A stretch of 64,000 bases of DNA from Actinobacteria bacterium IMCC26207 (GTDB lineage: Bacteria > Actinomycetota > Acidimicrobiia > Acidimicrobiales > Microtrichaceae): the NCBI GenBank assembly GCA_001025035.1, contig LCZK01000005.1:124001-188000 (forward strand), read 5' to 3'. Of this stretch, positions 8,276 through 17,057 are shown piece after piece; the first letter of the stretch is position 1; every line of letters starts with the position of its first letter. Both the position numbers and the translations under genes were made by a program. The notes beneath the pieces were generated by a model. The model was not told where the DNA came from. It saw nothing but the letters and a program-made list of their open reading frames with translations, and ran no database searches.

Positions 8276-9937
8276 GTGCTCTCGCTGATTGATCGAATTG
8301 AAGCAACCGCCGAACGTGATTATGGGCTCGTGACCTTCGTCTCGGGAGATGACCATCAGACAATTCGCTGGTCCCAACTCCATTCCGAGGCCCGAGTGGT
8401 AGCCGCTGCTCTGCAAGCTCGAGGGGTTCAACCCGGCGACCATGTTGCAGTCCTCGGCCCAACCACGCGACAGCTGATCACGACCATTCAGGCAATCTGG
8501 CTTACTGGCGCTGCGCTTGTGACCATGCCGCTGCCCATGCGGATGGGTGCGCTTGAGCAGTTCGTCGCTCAGACCCGAGTCAGGATCCATCGCTCGGATA
8601 CCAAAATTCTCGTCATCGATTCAGATCTTGCGGGCTTTATTGAGCGTGAAGAGGGCGATCCACCCTTTGTCACCCTTGACGAACTCTTTGCTAACCAAGG
8701 CGTGACCGAGGCCGGCTATCGGCGGCCAAAGAGCAGCGAGGATTCCCTTGCTGTGTTGCAGTTCACCTCTGGCTCAACATCGGAGCCAAAGGGCGTGATG
8801 CTGTCGCACGAAGCCATCTGCAACAACCTTGACGGAGCTTGGAAAGCAGCTGCGATCACTCGCGATGAGGTGATTGTCTCGTGGCTGCCGCTCTATCACG
8901 ATATGGGTCTCGTTGGCCTGCTGACCATCCCAATGACCATTGGCTGCACGCTGGTTCAAGGTGCACCGCAGGACTTTCTGGCTCGCCCGTTGCGGTGGAT
9001 GCAGTGGATTTCTCAATACGGCGGAACTGGTACGGCCGGGCCGAACTTCTCGTACTCGCTAGCAGCTCGTGCGATGCGTCGCACTGAAGAAGATCTTGAC
9101 CTATCGCATATGCGCGTCTGGCTCAACGGGGCCGAGCCGGTTGACCCCGAAACATTTCGCAGCTTCTTTACTGCCGGTGAAAAATTCAAGCTGTCACCCA
9201 AAGGCGCGTTCCCCGCATTCGGTATGGCCGAGGTCTGCATAGCAGGTTGCTTCCCCGAGCCGATGGCTGGGCTACTAACAGATTGGGTCGACAAGTCGGC
9301 GCTCGAAAGTCGGCACCTAGCAATTCCAGTAGAGCCAGGGGTAGAAGGCGCAACCGAGCTCGTCCTGCTCGGCAAGGCAGTCCCGGGACTCGAAATCGCA
9401 ATTGTCGATTGTGCTACTGGTGAAATCTGCGGAGACCGCCAAGTTGGTGAACTCAAAATCACTGGTAACTCACTCACCTCGGGCTACTACGAGCAGCCAG
9501 CCGAAACCGAGGAACTCATCATCGACGGATGGCTTCACACCGGCGACTTGGCGTACACAATTGACGGTTCGCTTGTTGTGTGCGGGCGTATCAAAGACGT
9601 GATCATTGTGGGTGGTCGCAACGTCTTCCCCCAAGATATTGAGAAGGTGGCGGGCGAGGTAGAGGGTGCGCGAACTGGCAATGTGATTGCGTTCGGCATC
9701 GAAGGCCGACAAGGTGCTCAAAACATCATTGTGGTAGCCGAGGCTCGAGCGGCAGACCTTGCAGAGGTTGCTCGAGTCATTCAGTCCGTGGTGACTGATT
9801 CAGTTGGCATTCCGCCTAAGCAAGTCATTCTGGTGGAACCAGGAACGGTGCCGAAGACATCTTCCGGCAAGCTTCAGCGTTCCGCATGTAGACAGCAGTT
9901 CATTGAGGGCACCCTGGCAGTGCTCGATCTGAGCTAG
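8276..9937 (+). CDS. Fatty-acyl-AMP ligase / long-chain acyl-CoA synthetase-like enzyme
   Basis: A 553-residue ANL-superfamily adenylating enzyme that activates a carboxylic acid, probably a fatty acid, as acyl-AMP. Motifs are the P-loop FTSGSTSEPKGVMLSHEAI, WLPLYHDMGLVG and TAGPNFSYSLA (typical of fatty-acyl-AMP ligases), FGMAEVCIAG, the hinge region DGWLHTGDLAY, and the C-terminal catalytic lysine region PKTSSGKLQRSA. The WLP-YHDMGL and AGPN-Y motifs favour the FAAL branch over acyl-CoA ligases. The GTG start is inferred. A GGAG lies 12 nt upstream. No polyketide synthase or carrier protein lies next to it, so the acyl acceptor is unknown. Confidence 0.85.
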   Translation: MLSLIDRIEATAERDYGLVTFVSGDDHQTIRWSQLHSEARVVAAALQARGVQPGDHVAVLGPTTRQLITTIQAIWLTGAALVTMPLPMRMGALEQFVAQTRVRIHRSDTKILVIDSDLAGFIEREEGDPPFVTLDELFANQGVTEAGYRRPKSSEDSLAVLQFTSGSTSEPKGVMLSHEAICNNLDGAWKAAAITRDEVIVSWLPLYHDMGLVGLLTIPMTIGCTLVQGAPQDFLARPLRWMQWISQYGGTGTAGPNFSYSLAARAMRRTEEDLDLSHMRVWLNGAEPVDPETFRSFFTAGEKFKLSPKGAFPAFGMAEVCIAGCFPEPMAGLLTDWVDKSALESRHLAIPVEPGVEGATELVLLGKAVPGLEIAIVDCATGEICGDRQVGELKITGNSLTSGYYEQPAETEELIIDGWLHTGDLAYTIDGSLVVCGRIKDVIIVGGRNVFPQDIEKVAGEVEGARTGNVIAFGIEGRQGAQNIIVVAEARAADLAEVARVIQSVVTDSVGIPPKQVILVEPGTVPKTSSGKLQRSACRQQFIEGTLAVLDLS

Positions 9938-10041
9938 CCGTGCGCCACCCTAAAGTTCCCAACGGGACCAACTTGTAGACCTGTCCGGCCGACATGCTTG
10001 GCTAGAGTCAGTTACTGCTATTGGGGAGGGGTGCGCCGGAC

Positions 10042-12192
10042 GTGGGTTGGTTGGCAGACAACAACAAGACAGCAAAGAACAACCTGCTGCCATTTCTTCC
10101 TGCCGTCGGGATTCTTGTCGCCCAGATCCTCATATTCCCCATGCCCTCAGGTGCGCTGCTCTCTGGCGTGATCCTTGGCCTGCTTGGCGCACTTGGCGCC
10201 CTGGGTCTTGCGTTGGTTTGGCGGGCAAACCGAATCGTAAACTTTGCTCAAGGAGACCTCGGTGGCTTGCCCGCCACCTTTGCTGTTTTGCTGGTGACCT
10301 TGGCGGGCCTTCCCTGGTTATTGAGCATCACGATTGGGTTTGCCTCAGCCCTACTTCTTGGTCTCATCGTGGATGTCCTAGTCATCCGAAGGTTCTTTAG
10401 TTCACCGCGGCTGCAACTGACGGTGGCCACATTGGGGTTGGCGCAAGTGCTTGCGTTTTGCGCGCTGTTGCTGCCCAAGTTGTGGGATGCAGGGCCGGCG
10501 GTGCGCACGATGCCACCACCTATTGAATTCACCTTCAATACGGGAGGCGTGGTCTTTGACGGGAGCGATCTGCTCGCCTTGATTGTGGCACCGCTACTGC
10601 TCGTTGCCGTTGCGCTCTTTCTCAAACTCACTGATACAGGAATTGCTGTTCGTGCCTCGGCAGAGCGTTCCGAACGCGCAGCCACGCTCGGGATTCCCGT
10701 CCGCCGCCTAGAAGCTCAAATCTGGGTACTCGCTACTGGGCTCGCGTATATCTCGATGGTCCTCACAGCAGGAGTGAGCAGCCTGCCATTCGGCGTCGGC
10801 CTGGGACTTTCGGTCGTACTTCGGGCTCTAACTGCGCTCATCGTCGGCCGAATGACGCACCTTGTGGCAATTGCGGCGACTGCGGTCTCGCTTGGTGTGC
10901 TCGAGACTGGCGTTCGATGGAATACCGGGGACTCCTACTTGATGTCCCCGATCCTTGCGGGGCTCATCATCGTCTCGCTGCTGTTACAGCGTCGAGGATC
11001 TCGGCGCTCAGATGCCGAGGATGCATCCTCTTGGGATTCGCTCGGCGAGGTGCGCCCAATCCCGTTAGCCATTTCCAAATTGCGAGAGGTGCGACTCGGT
11101 CGCCTCGGAGTAGGCATCGCTGTGGTCGCCACAGTGATTGGATTGCCACTACTGCTTGGTACGAACGGCCAATTCAAAGCTGGAGTCATTGTGATCTTCG
11201 CGATGATTGGCCTGTCCGTGGTAGTGCTCACGGGTTGGGCGGGCCAAGTCTCACTCGGGCAGATGGCCTTTGTCGGGGTTGGTGCTTCTGTCGGAGCTTG
11301 GGCCACCGTTGAACAGGGCTGGGAACCGCTTACCTCGATGGTGGTCGCTGGCGTGATCGGCGCTTTGGTGGCAGTGCTAGTTGGGCTACCTGCGCTTCGC
11401 CTTCGGGGCCTATATCTGGCCGTCACTACGCTGGCTATTTCGGTTGCCGCCTCTGAGTGGATCTTCTCAAACCGCGCCGTTGATTGGATTCCGGAGGGCC
11501 GGTTTGCTCGCCCAGAATTGCTCTATCGGATCAGCCTAGATAGCCCCCTACGGCTCTACTACTTTGCCCTGACCATGTTGGTCCTCATGGGCTTGGTGCT
11601 GCGAAGGTTGCGTCGAACGCGAACAGGGCGAGTACTCGTAGCACTCAGAGATAACGAGTCAGGAGTAGCGGCATTCGGGGTGAATACCACCCGTGTAAAG
11701 CTGTCGGCCTTTGCAGTTTCTGGTTGCATGGCCTCCATAGCTGGAGTGGTCCTCGTGATTCACCAAGCAGCATTTCGCGAGCAGACCTACGGCGCAGAGG
11801 AAAGCCTGCTGGTATTTTCGGCCACTGTGGTTGGTGGCCTTGGTTCGTTGCTCGGAGCCGTACTTGGATCGGTATTTCAACGTGGGTCGCAATGGCTTTT
11901 GCCAGCGCCTTGGTCCGTGCTGGCCACCGGAGTGGGTGTCCTCGTTGTGTTGCTCTCAGTACCCGATGGCTTAGGTGGCCTGGTGTTTCGAGTCCGAGAC
12001 CGTGCGCTTTCATTTGCAGCCCGCAGAAACGGCATACATGAATTGAACTTCAACCGAGATACTGACGCTGACTCGCAGCTAGAGGATCCAGCTGCTGCAG
12101 CTTCGCAGGAACAGACAGACACAGACACAGGCACAGATACTGATACTGATACTGATACTGATACTGATACCGACGTTGGGGCGGTGCCATGA
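10042..12192 (+). CDS. Fused LivH-LivM permease of a branched-chain-amino-acid-type ABC transporter
   Basis: A 716-residue membrane protein joining both permease subunits usually made separately. Residues about 30-330 match LivH-type permeases (ALVWRANRIVNFAQGDLGG; AVRASAERSERAATLGI) and 350-680 match LivM-type permeases (GQVSLGQMAFVGVGA; LALRDNESGVAAFGVNT; FSATVVGGLGSLLG). The start is placed at GTG 10042 because GGGAGGGG (10024-10031) lies ahead of it; TTG 10021 would precede that site. The cytoplasmic tail ends in about ten Thr-Asp dipeptides encoded by a hexanucleotide repeat. The stop overlaps the next gene (ATGA), and the three genes form one transporter operon. Confidence 0.9.
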   Translation: MGWLADNNKTAKNNLLPFLPAVGILVAQILIFPMPSGALLSGVILGLLGALGALGLALVWRANRIVNFAQGDLGGLPATFAVLLVTLAGLPWLLSITIGFASALLLGLIVDVLVIRRFFSSPRLQLTVATLGLAQVLAFCALLLPKLWDAGPAVRTMPPPIEFTFNTGGVVFDGSDLLALIVAPLLLVAVALFLKLTDTGIAVRASAERSERAATLGIPVRRLEAQIWVLATGLAYISMVLTAGVSSLPFGVGLGLSVVLRALTALIVGRMTHLVAIAATAVSLGVLETGVRWNTGDSYLMSPILAGLIIVSLLLQRRGSRRSDAEDASSWDSLGEVRPIPLAISKLREVRLGRLGVGIAVVATVIGLPLLLGTNGQFKAGVIVIFAMIGLSVVVLTGWAGQVSLGQMAFVGVGASVGAWATVEQGWEPLTSMVVAGVIGALVAVLVGLPALRLRGLYLAVTTLAISVAASEWIFSNRAVDWIPEGRFARPELLYRISLDSPLRLYYFALTMLVLMGLVLRRLRRTRTGRVLVALRDNESGVAAFGVNTTRVKLSAFAVSGCMASIAGVVLVIHQAAFREQTYGAEESLLVFSATVVGGLGSLLGAVLGSVFQRGSQWLLPAPWSVLATGVGVLVVLLSVPDGLGGLVFRVRDRALSFAARRNGIHELNFNRDTDADSQLEDPAAAASQEQTDTDTGTDTDTDTDTDTDTDVGAVP
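12111..12177 (+). repeat. Coding hexanucleotide microsatellite (Thr-Asp tail)
   Basis: Six head-to-tail copies of GATACT (12136-12171, last copy GATACC) follow degenerate ACAGAC-type hexamers from 12111. They encode the Thr-Asp repeat at the C-terminus of the permease. Hexamer changes keep the frame, so length variation would alter only the tail. Confidence 0.9.
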
Positions 12193-15100
12193 CAGACACC
12201 AAATCATCAACTGACCGGATCACGTTGACTGATCTGAGTGAGTCGTCTCGTGGCGTGTTCAATCCGGGTCACTGGTTGCAAGTCATGCGCGCTCCTGCCG
12301 CATCACTCAAACAACTTGTTGGCACGGGGCCAGTCTTTCCGCTGTTGATTCTTTTTGGGTTGAATGCCGCCGATGAACTCGACCGCACGGCATTTGGAAT
12401 CCTGTTGCCAAATGTTCGGGATGCGTTCGGCATGTCGAACACAGGAATCCTCTCGCTGGTTGGGCTCACCGCTCTGGGTGCGCTGCTGATGCAGATGCCA
12501 ATTGCGATTGCTGCCGACCGCGGGAATCGGGTGGTCATTGCGCTTGTTGGCGCCGTGGTTTGGGCCGTGTTCTCGGTCATGACGGGTGCGTCTACAGCAA
12601 TTTGGATGCTCATCGTTGCTCGTACTGGATCAGGAATTGGGCGGGCGGTAGTCGACCCCACGCACAATGCCTTGCTTTCGGATTATTACCCGGTGGATCG
12701 CAGACCCGGAGTCTTCTCCTTCCATCGAGCCGCCAATGTTTTGGGGCAGTTCATCGGCCCGATTTTGGCTGGTGTTCTAGCGGCTGCGTTCACCTGGCGA
12801 ACACCCTTTTATGTGTTCGCGATTCCCACCCTGATTTTGGTCGTGCTGGGAACAAGGATGAAGGAGCCCATTCGGGGTGCTCAGGAGCGACGAGCCTCTG
12901 GTGCTTCGGAAGAGGTCATTCAGACTGAGGAGGCCGCCCCGAGTTTTGCCGAGGCTTGGCGCCTGCTGTGGAAGATCGATGTGCTGCGACGTATCTGGTA
13001 CGCCGTGCCGTTCCTATCTGTCGCGATTATCGGCTTCGTCTCGCTGGCAAGCTTGATGTACGAAGAGGTCTACAGCGTGGACACCTTGCAGCGTGGCTAC
13101 CTTGCCGCTTGCGTTGAGCCCTTCCAGTTTTTGGGATTGGCCGTTGGTGCAAAGTTAGGCACCCGGCTGTTCCTGCGTGACCCAGCGCTTATCTTTAAGT
13201 TTCTACGCGGGGTTGCCTTTACCTCTGCAGTCCTCGTGGCATGTTTCGCTCTGGCACCCACGCTGTGGTTGTCGATTCTGGCCAATATTTTGTTGACCTC
13301 TGTCCTGGCGATTTTGATTCCGGGGCTGTTCTCTACCCTCTCGCTTGCAATCCCCGCTCGAGCAAGATCGGTCGGGTTCTCGGTTGCATCTTGGTGGGCA
13401 ATTCCTGGCCTGCTGATCCTTCCGCTGATCGGTTGGGTCAGCGACAATGTTGGGTTCCGAATCGGCATGCTGGTCCTGTCGCCAATCTTGTTAATTGGTG
13501 GGTTGATGATCGCCTCGGGTGCTCAGGTTGTGCGCCGCGATATCAACGACGTGTGGGCTGCTTCAGCGGCGCGCTCCAAAGCCATGTTGGATCGGTCCGA
13601 GGGCCGCTCCAAGTTGCTCATCGTGCATGACTTGAACGTCTCATATGCGCAGTTGCAGGTTCTATTCGACATCAACATTGAAGTCGATGAGGGTGAGATT
13701 GTTGCCCTGCTCGGCACGAATGGTGCTGGCAAATCCACGTTGTTGCGAGCAATTTCTGGTGTCACCGAAGCCAACTTTGGGGCTGTGATCTTTGATGGCC
13801 GGGACATCACCCATGCTCCACCAAATGAGATCGCTGCGTTTGGAATTGCGCAGGTCCCCGGAGGGGCAGGAATTTTTGGCTCGATGACCGTGAGGGAAAA
13901 CCTGCGTGCCGCGGGTTGGATGATTCGCAAGGATCGCCACAAGCACCAAGAGCGAGTGGCGGAGGTACTCGACACCTTCCCGATTCTTGCCGAACGGATC
14001 GATGAGCCCGCTGCAGATCTGTCGGGCGGACAACAGCAGATGTTGGCCCTCGGCATGGCGCTGTTGTCTCAACCAAGGCTGCTGCTCATTGATGAGCTCA
14101 GCCTGGGCCTTGCTCCAGCCGTGGTGTCGCAACTCTGCACTCTGGTCCGTCGCATTGCAGCCGCTGGGACGACGGTGATTCTGGTCGAGCAGTCGCTCAA
14201 CGTTGCACTGAGTATGGCAAGCACGGCCTACTTCATGGAGCGAGGCAGAATTCGCTTTTCTGGACCGGCGCATGAACTCGCCAACCGCCCAGACTTGTTG
14301 AGGGCCGTGTTCCTAGCGCAGAAGGATTCACCCCCCGCAGCCTCAACCGCCGCAGCCTCGATTGAGCCAGCCTTGAACGAGCCAGCCTTGAACGAGGGAG
14401 CCGCCCAAGTTGTGCCTGCAGCTACAACTTCCCCGGCTTTGCAACTTCTTGGAGTTACTCGCCGCTTTGGGGGAAATACAGCTGTAGAAGATGTGTCGCT
14501 GAGCGTTGCACCCGGCGAGATAGTGGGTTTGATTGGTCAAAACGGTGCAGGCAAAACCACCTTGTTTGATCTGATCTGTGGGTATCAGCCGCTCAACGCT
14601 GGACGAATCCTGATCGATGGTGTCGACGTTGCATCCTCGCCACCATTCCGACGGGCACAAGGTGGCCTTGGGCGAACCTTCCAAGGTGGGCGACTCTTTC
14701 CCGGACTCACCGTGAGCGAGTCAGTTGCAGTTGCGCTGGAACGTTCACTTGATGTTCGTGATCCGCTCAACGCGGCGTTCTCGCTTCCTGCCTCGGTAGA
14801 GAGTGAGTATCGAGCTGATCGACGAGTTGCTGCGTTGTTGGAACTGTTTGGTTTATCGGCCTATGCCCAGAGCTTTACGAGAGAACTCTCCACGGGTACT
14901 CGCAGGATTGTTGAGTTTGCATGCGCAGTCGCGCACCAGCCCTCGGTCCTGTTGCTCGATGAGCCAGCGGCAGGAGTAGCCCAGCGAGAGGTTGAGCAAC
15001 TTGGTTTCCTGCTCCTAAAAATCCGAGCCGAACTAGGCTGCGCGTTGGTTGTGATTGAGCACGACATGCCGTTGCTGAGTTCAATTTCCGACCGATTGAT

Positions 15101-15236
15101 TGCAGTAGAGCTTGGATCCTGTATTGCGGAGGGGGCTCCCGATCAGGTCTTGGCAAACGAGCGAGTGATTTCTTCGTATTTGGGTGATGACCGTGCTGCG
15201 GTCGCCCGATCTGGCACAGCAGGGGATGCACCATGA
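12189..15236 (+). CDS. MFS transporter fused to two ABC ATPase domains (LivF-like and LivG-like)
   Basis: A 1015-residue fusion. Residues about 35-440 form a major-facilitator-type membrane domain of roughly 12 segments, with motif-A-like sequence around IAIAADRGNR. Residues about 474-710 are a LivF-type ATPase with Walker A GTNGAGKST, signature LSGGQQQ and Walker B LLLIDELSLGLAP. A spacer with a repeated EPALNE motif leads to a LivG-type ATPase (about 750-1005) with Walker A GQNGAGKTT, Q-loop region GLGRTFQGGRLFPGL, signature-like LSTGTRR and LLLDEPAAG. Both ATPases probably power the fused permease just upstream. What the MFS part moves is unknown. Overlaps both neighbours by ATGA. Confidence 0.9.
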   Translation: MTDTKSSTDRITLTDLSESSRGVFNPGHWLQVMRAPAASLKQLVGTGPVFPLLILFGLNAADELDRTAFGILLPNVRDAFGMSNTGILSLVGLTALGALLMQMPIAIAADRGNRVVIALVGAVVWAVFSVMTGASTAIWMLIVARTGSGIGRAVVDPTHNALLSDYYPVDRRPGVFSFHRAANVLGQFIGPILAGVLAAAFTWRTPFYVFAIPTLILVVLGTRMKEPIRGAQERRASGASEEVIQTEEAAPSFAEAWRLLWKIDVLRRIWYAVPFLSVAIIGFVSLASLMYEEVYSVDTLQRGYLAACVEPFQFLGLAVGAKLGTRLFLRDPALIFKFLRGVAFTSAVLVACFALAPTLWLSILANILLTSVLAILIPGLFSTLSLAIPARARSVGFSVASWWAIPGLLILPLIGWVSDNVGFRIGMLVLSPILLIGGLMIASGAQVVRRDINDVWAASAARSKAMLDRSEGRSKLLIVHDLNVSYAQLQVLFDINIEVDEGEIVALLGTNGAGKSTLLRAISGVTEANFGAVIFDGRDITHAPPNEIAAFGIAQVPGGAGIFGSMTVRENLRAAGWMIRKDRHKHQERVAEVLDTFPILAERIDEPAADLSGGQQQMLALGMALLSQPRLLLIDELSLGLAPAVVSQLCTLVRRIAAAGTTVILVEQSLNVALSMASTAYFMERGRIRFSGPAHELANRPDLLRAVFLAQKDSPPAASTAAASIEPALNEPALNEGAAQVVPAATTSPALQLLGVTRRFGGNTAVEDVSLSVAPGEIVGLIGQNGAGKTTLFDLICGYQPLNAGRILIDGVDVASSPPFRRAQGGLGRTFQGGRLFPGLTVSESVAVALERSLDVRDPLNAAFSLPASVESEYRADRRVAALLELFGLSAYAQSFTRELSTGTRRIVEFACAVAHQPSVLLLDEPAAGVAQREVEQLGFLLLKIRAELGCALVVIEHDMPLLSSISDRLIAVELGSCIAEGAPDQVLANERVISSYLGDDRAAVARSGTAGDAP

Positions 15237-16951
15237 AAGAAATGAACGACACAGATGATCGTCACTCCAAGTCGGCTTTGGCTAAGTACGGGCCACTCGG
15301 GGCTGTCTGCTTCGTGGTGGCTGCGATCATCCTGGGGCTTGTAGTGACTTCGCCCAAGAATGGTTCAGAAACCACTGCCACAACAGTGAATTCATCTCCG
15401 GCTGCTGGGGAACTTCCAGATGGTGTGCTGCCGTGGGCGGTTGCCAAGGCCCAGGGTAAGACCGAAGAGATCGACTGGGGTGCCCGCTGCGACACAACCA
15501 AAGGTGTCCTTGCTCTGCCGGTTGTCCCAGCGCCATCCTGCTACGCCCCGTATGGCGGCCCGAGCGGGGGAGTGAGTGCTACTGGAGTCACTGCTGACAG
15601 CATCAAGGTGGTGGTCTATCTGGCCCAAGAGAACGACCCGGTGCTCAGCTTTATTTATAGCCAGATCGGAAACACAGACACTCCTGATGGAACCTTCGAG
15701 ACCTATGAGGGTTTCAATGAAATTCTTGCTACCTACTTTGAGACCTATGACCGCAAGGTCGAACTAGTCCGCTATAGCGCAACTGGTGCGGCGAGTGACC
15801 CGGTTGCAGCAACAAGTGACGCAGAGACCATTGCCAGAGATATTCAGCCGTTCGCAGTACTAGGTGGCCCGATTCTGACGGAGGCCTTTGCCGACACGCT
15901 CGCTGCGAACAAGGTGATGTGCATTTCGTGCAGTCCAGGTCAAACCAACGACTGGTATGTGGAACGCGCTCCTTACGTTTGGGACGTTCAAAAGAACGTC
16001 AATCAGGGTTCGATCATGACTGCCGAGTATGTAGGCAAGCATCTCGCCGCTGGCACTGCAGAGTTCGGAGGCCCGGCAGTAAAAGATCAAAAGCGCAAGC
16101 TCGGCCTGATTTACCTATCGAATTCTGAGTCCTCCGAGATCATTCGAAAGGAACTCGAGGCGACCCTAAAGGAGACCTACGGAGTGGAGTTTGCCGAGGT
16201 TGCATCCTTCAAATCTCCGGTTGGTATGGCGGGCGAGGCGCGTGAAATCTTGGCCCGCATGAAGGCGAGTGGCGTGACCACCGTCTTGTACAGCGGCGAT
16301 CCGCTCGCTCCGCAGACGCTGACTCAGGTTGCAACTGAACAGGATTATTTCCCTGAATGGGTCATTTCTGGTTCTGCCCTCGTCGATACCACGATCTTTG
16401 CTCGCACCTATGACCAAGCTCAGTGGGCACATGCCTTTGGGCCATCAAACCTGTTTGCTCGAGTTTCCGCAGAAGTAGCCGGCGCGGCTTATCTGTACAA
16501 GTGGTTCTACGGGGTGCCTGCCCCAGCAAGAACCTCTGCTCCGCTCATCTTGCCTAACTTGCAGTTCCTGTACGCAGTGCTGCAAGGCATCGGCACGGAC
16601 CTCTCGCCGCAGACCTTTGAGAAGACGGTCTTTGCAGCCGAGATTATTCCGGGCACGGTTCTGAGCCCGCAGCTTTCATGGGGGAGTCGTGGGATCTGGC
16701 CCAGCGTGGATTATGCCGGTGTGGATGATCAGACCGAGGTCTGGTGGGATGCGACTGCAGAGGGCCTTGATGAGTCCGGAAAGCAGGGGACCGGCATGTG
16801 GGCCTATGTGGACGGGGGTGTTCGTTACCTTCCCGGTGAATGGCCGAAGTCCACCAAGAAACTCTTTGATCCCAAGAGTGCTGTGACTCTTTACACAGAG
16901 GCACCCGAGGGAATCACCATTCCCGATTACAAACCGTTGCCTCCGGCCTAA
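15233..16951 (+). CDS. Branched-chain-amino-acid-type ABC transporter substrate-binding protein
   Basis: A 572-residue extracellular binding protein of the type I periplasmic-binding (Leu/Ile/Val) fold, the third gene of the transporter operon. It has one N-terminal hydrophobic segment (about 15-38) without a lipobox, so it is probably held by an uncleaved anchor. A Thr/Ser/Pro linker leads to the binding domain, which begins near GVTADSIKVVVYLAQ and includes YEGFNEILATYFETY and QPFAVLGGPILTEAF. It is longer than classical LivK proteins (about 370 residues), so the ligand may not be an amino acid. ATG 15242 is an alternative start. Confidence 0.88.
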   Translation: MKEMNDTDDRHSKSALAKYGPLGAVCFVVAAIILGLVVTSPKNGSETTATTVNSSPAAGELPDGVLPWAVAKAQGKTEEIDWGARCDTTKGVLALPVVPAPSCYAPYGGPSGGVSATGVTADSIKVVVYLAQENDPVLSFIYSQIGNTDTPDGTFETYEGFNEILATYFETYDRKVELVRYSATGAASDPVAATSDAETIARDIQPFAVLGGPILTEAFADTLAANKVMCISCSPGQTNDWYVERAPYVWDVQKNVNQGSIMTAEYVGKHLAAGTAEFGGPAVKDQKRKLGLIYLSNSESSEIIRKELEATLKETYGVEFAEVASFKSPVGMAGEAREILARMKASGVTTVLYSGDPLAPQTLTQVATEQDYFPEWVISGSALVDTTIFARTYDQAQWAHAFGPSNLFARVSAEVAGAAYLYKWFYGVPAPARTSAPLILPNLQFLYAVLQGIGTDLSPQTFEKTVFAAEIIPGTVLSPQLSWGSRGIWPSVDYAGVDDQTEVWWDATAEGLDESGKQGTGMWAYVDGGVRYLPGEWPKSTKKLFDPKSAVTLYTEAPEGITIPDYKPLPPA

Positions 16952-16985
16952 CCCGACTCCCACCAACTCGTTTCGTCTTGCGCCT

Positions 16986-17003
16986 GACCCCCTATAGAGG
17001 GTC
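16986..17003. terminator. Candidate bidirectional terminator hairpin
   Basis: GACCC and GGGTC pair across an 8-nt loop between two convergent genes, with flanking GCG/CGC able to extend the stem through bulges. There is no T-run, so intrinsic activity is uncertain. Confidence 0.3.
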
Positions 17004-17057
17004 GCTCGCATAACAGAGCGGGGCAGCGCGTGCGGAGCGCTTCAGGGACACACCGAG

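Noticed and set aside
10935-11426. 163-codon minus-strand frame inside the permease gene
   Set aside because: It is an antisense shadow of a clear membrane protein, with no domain of its own.
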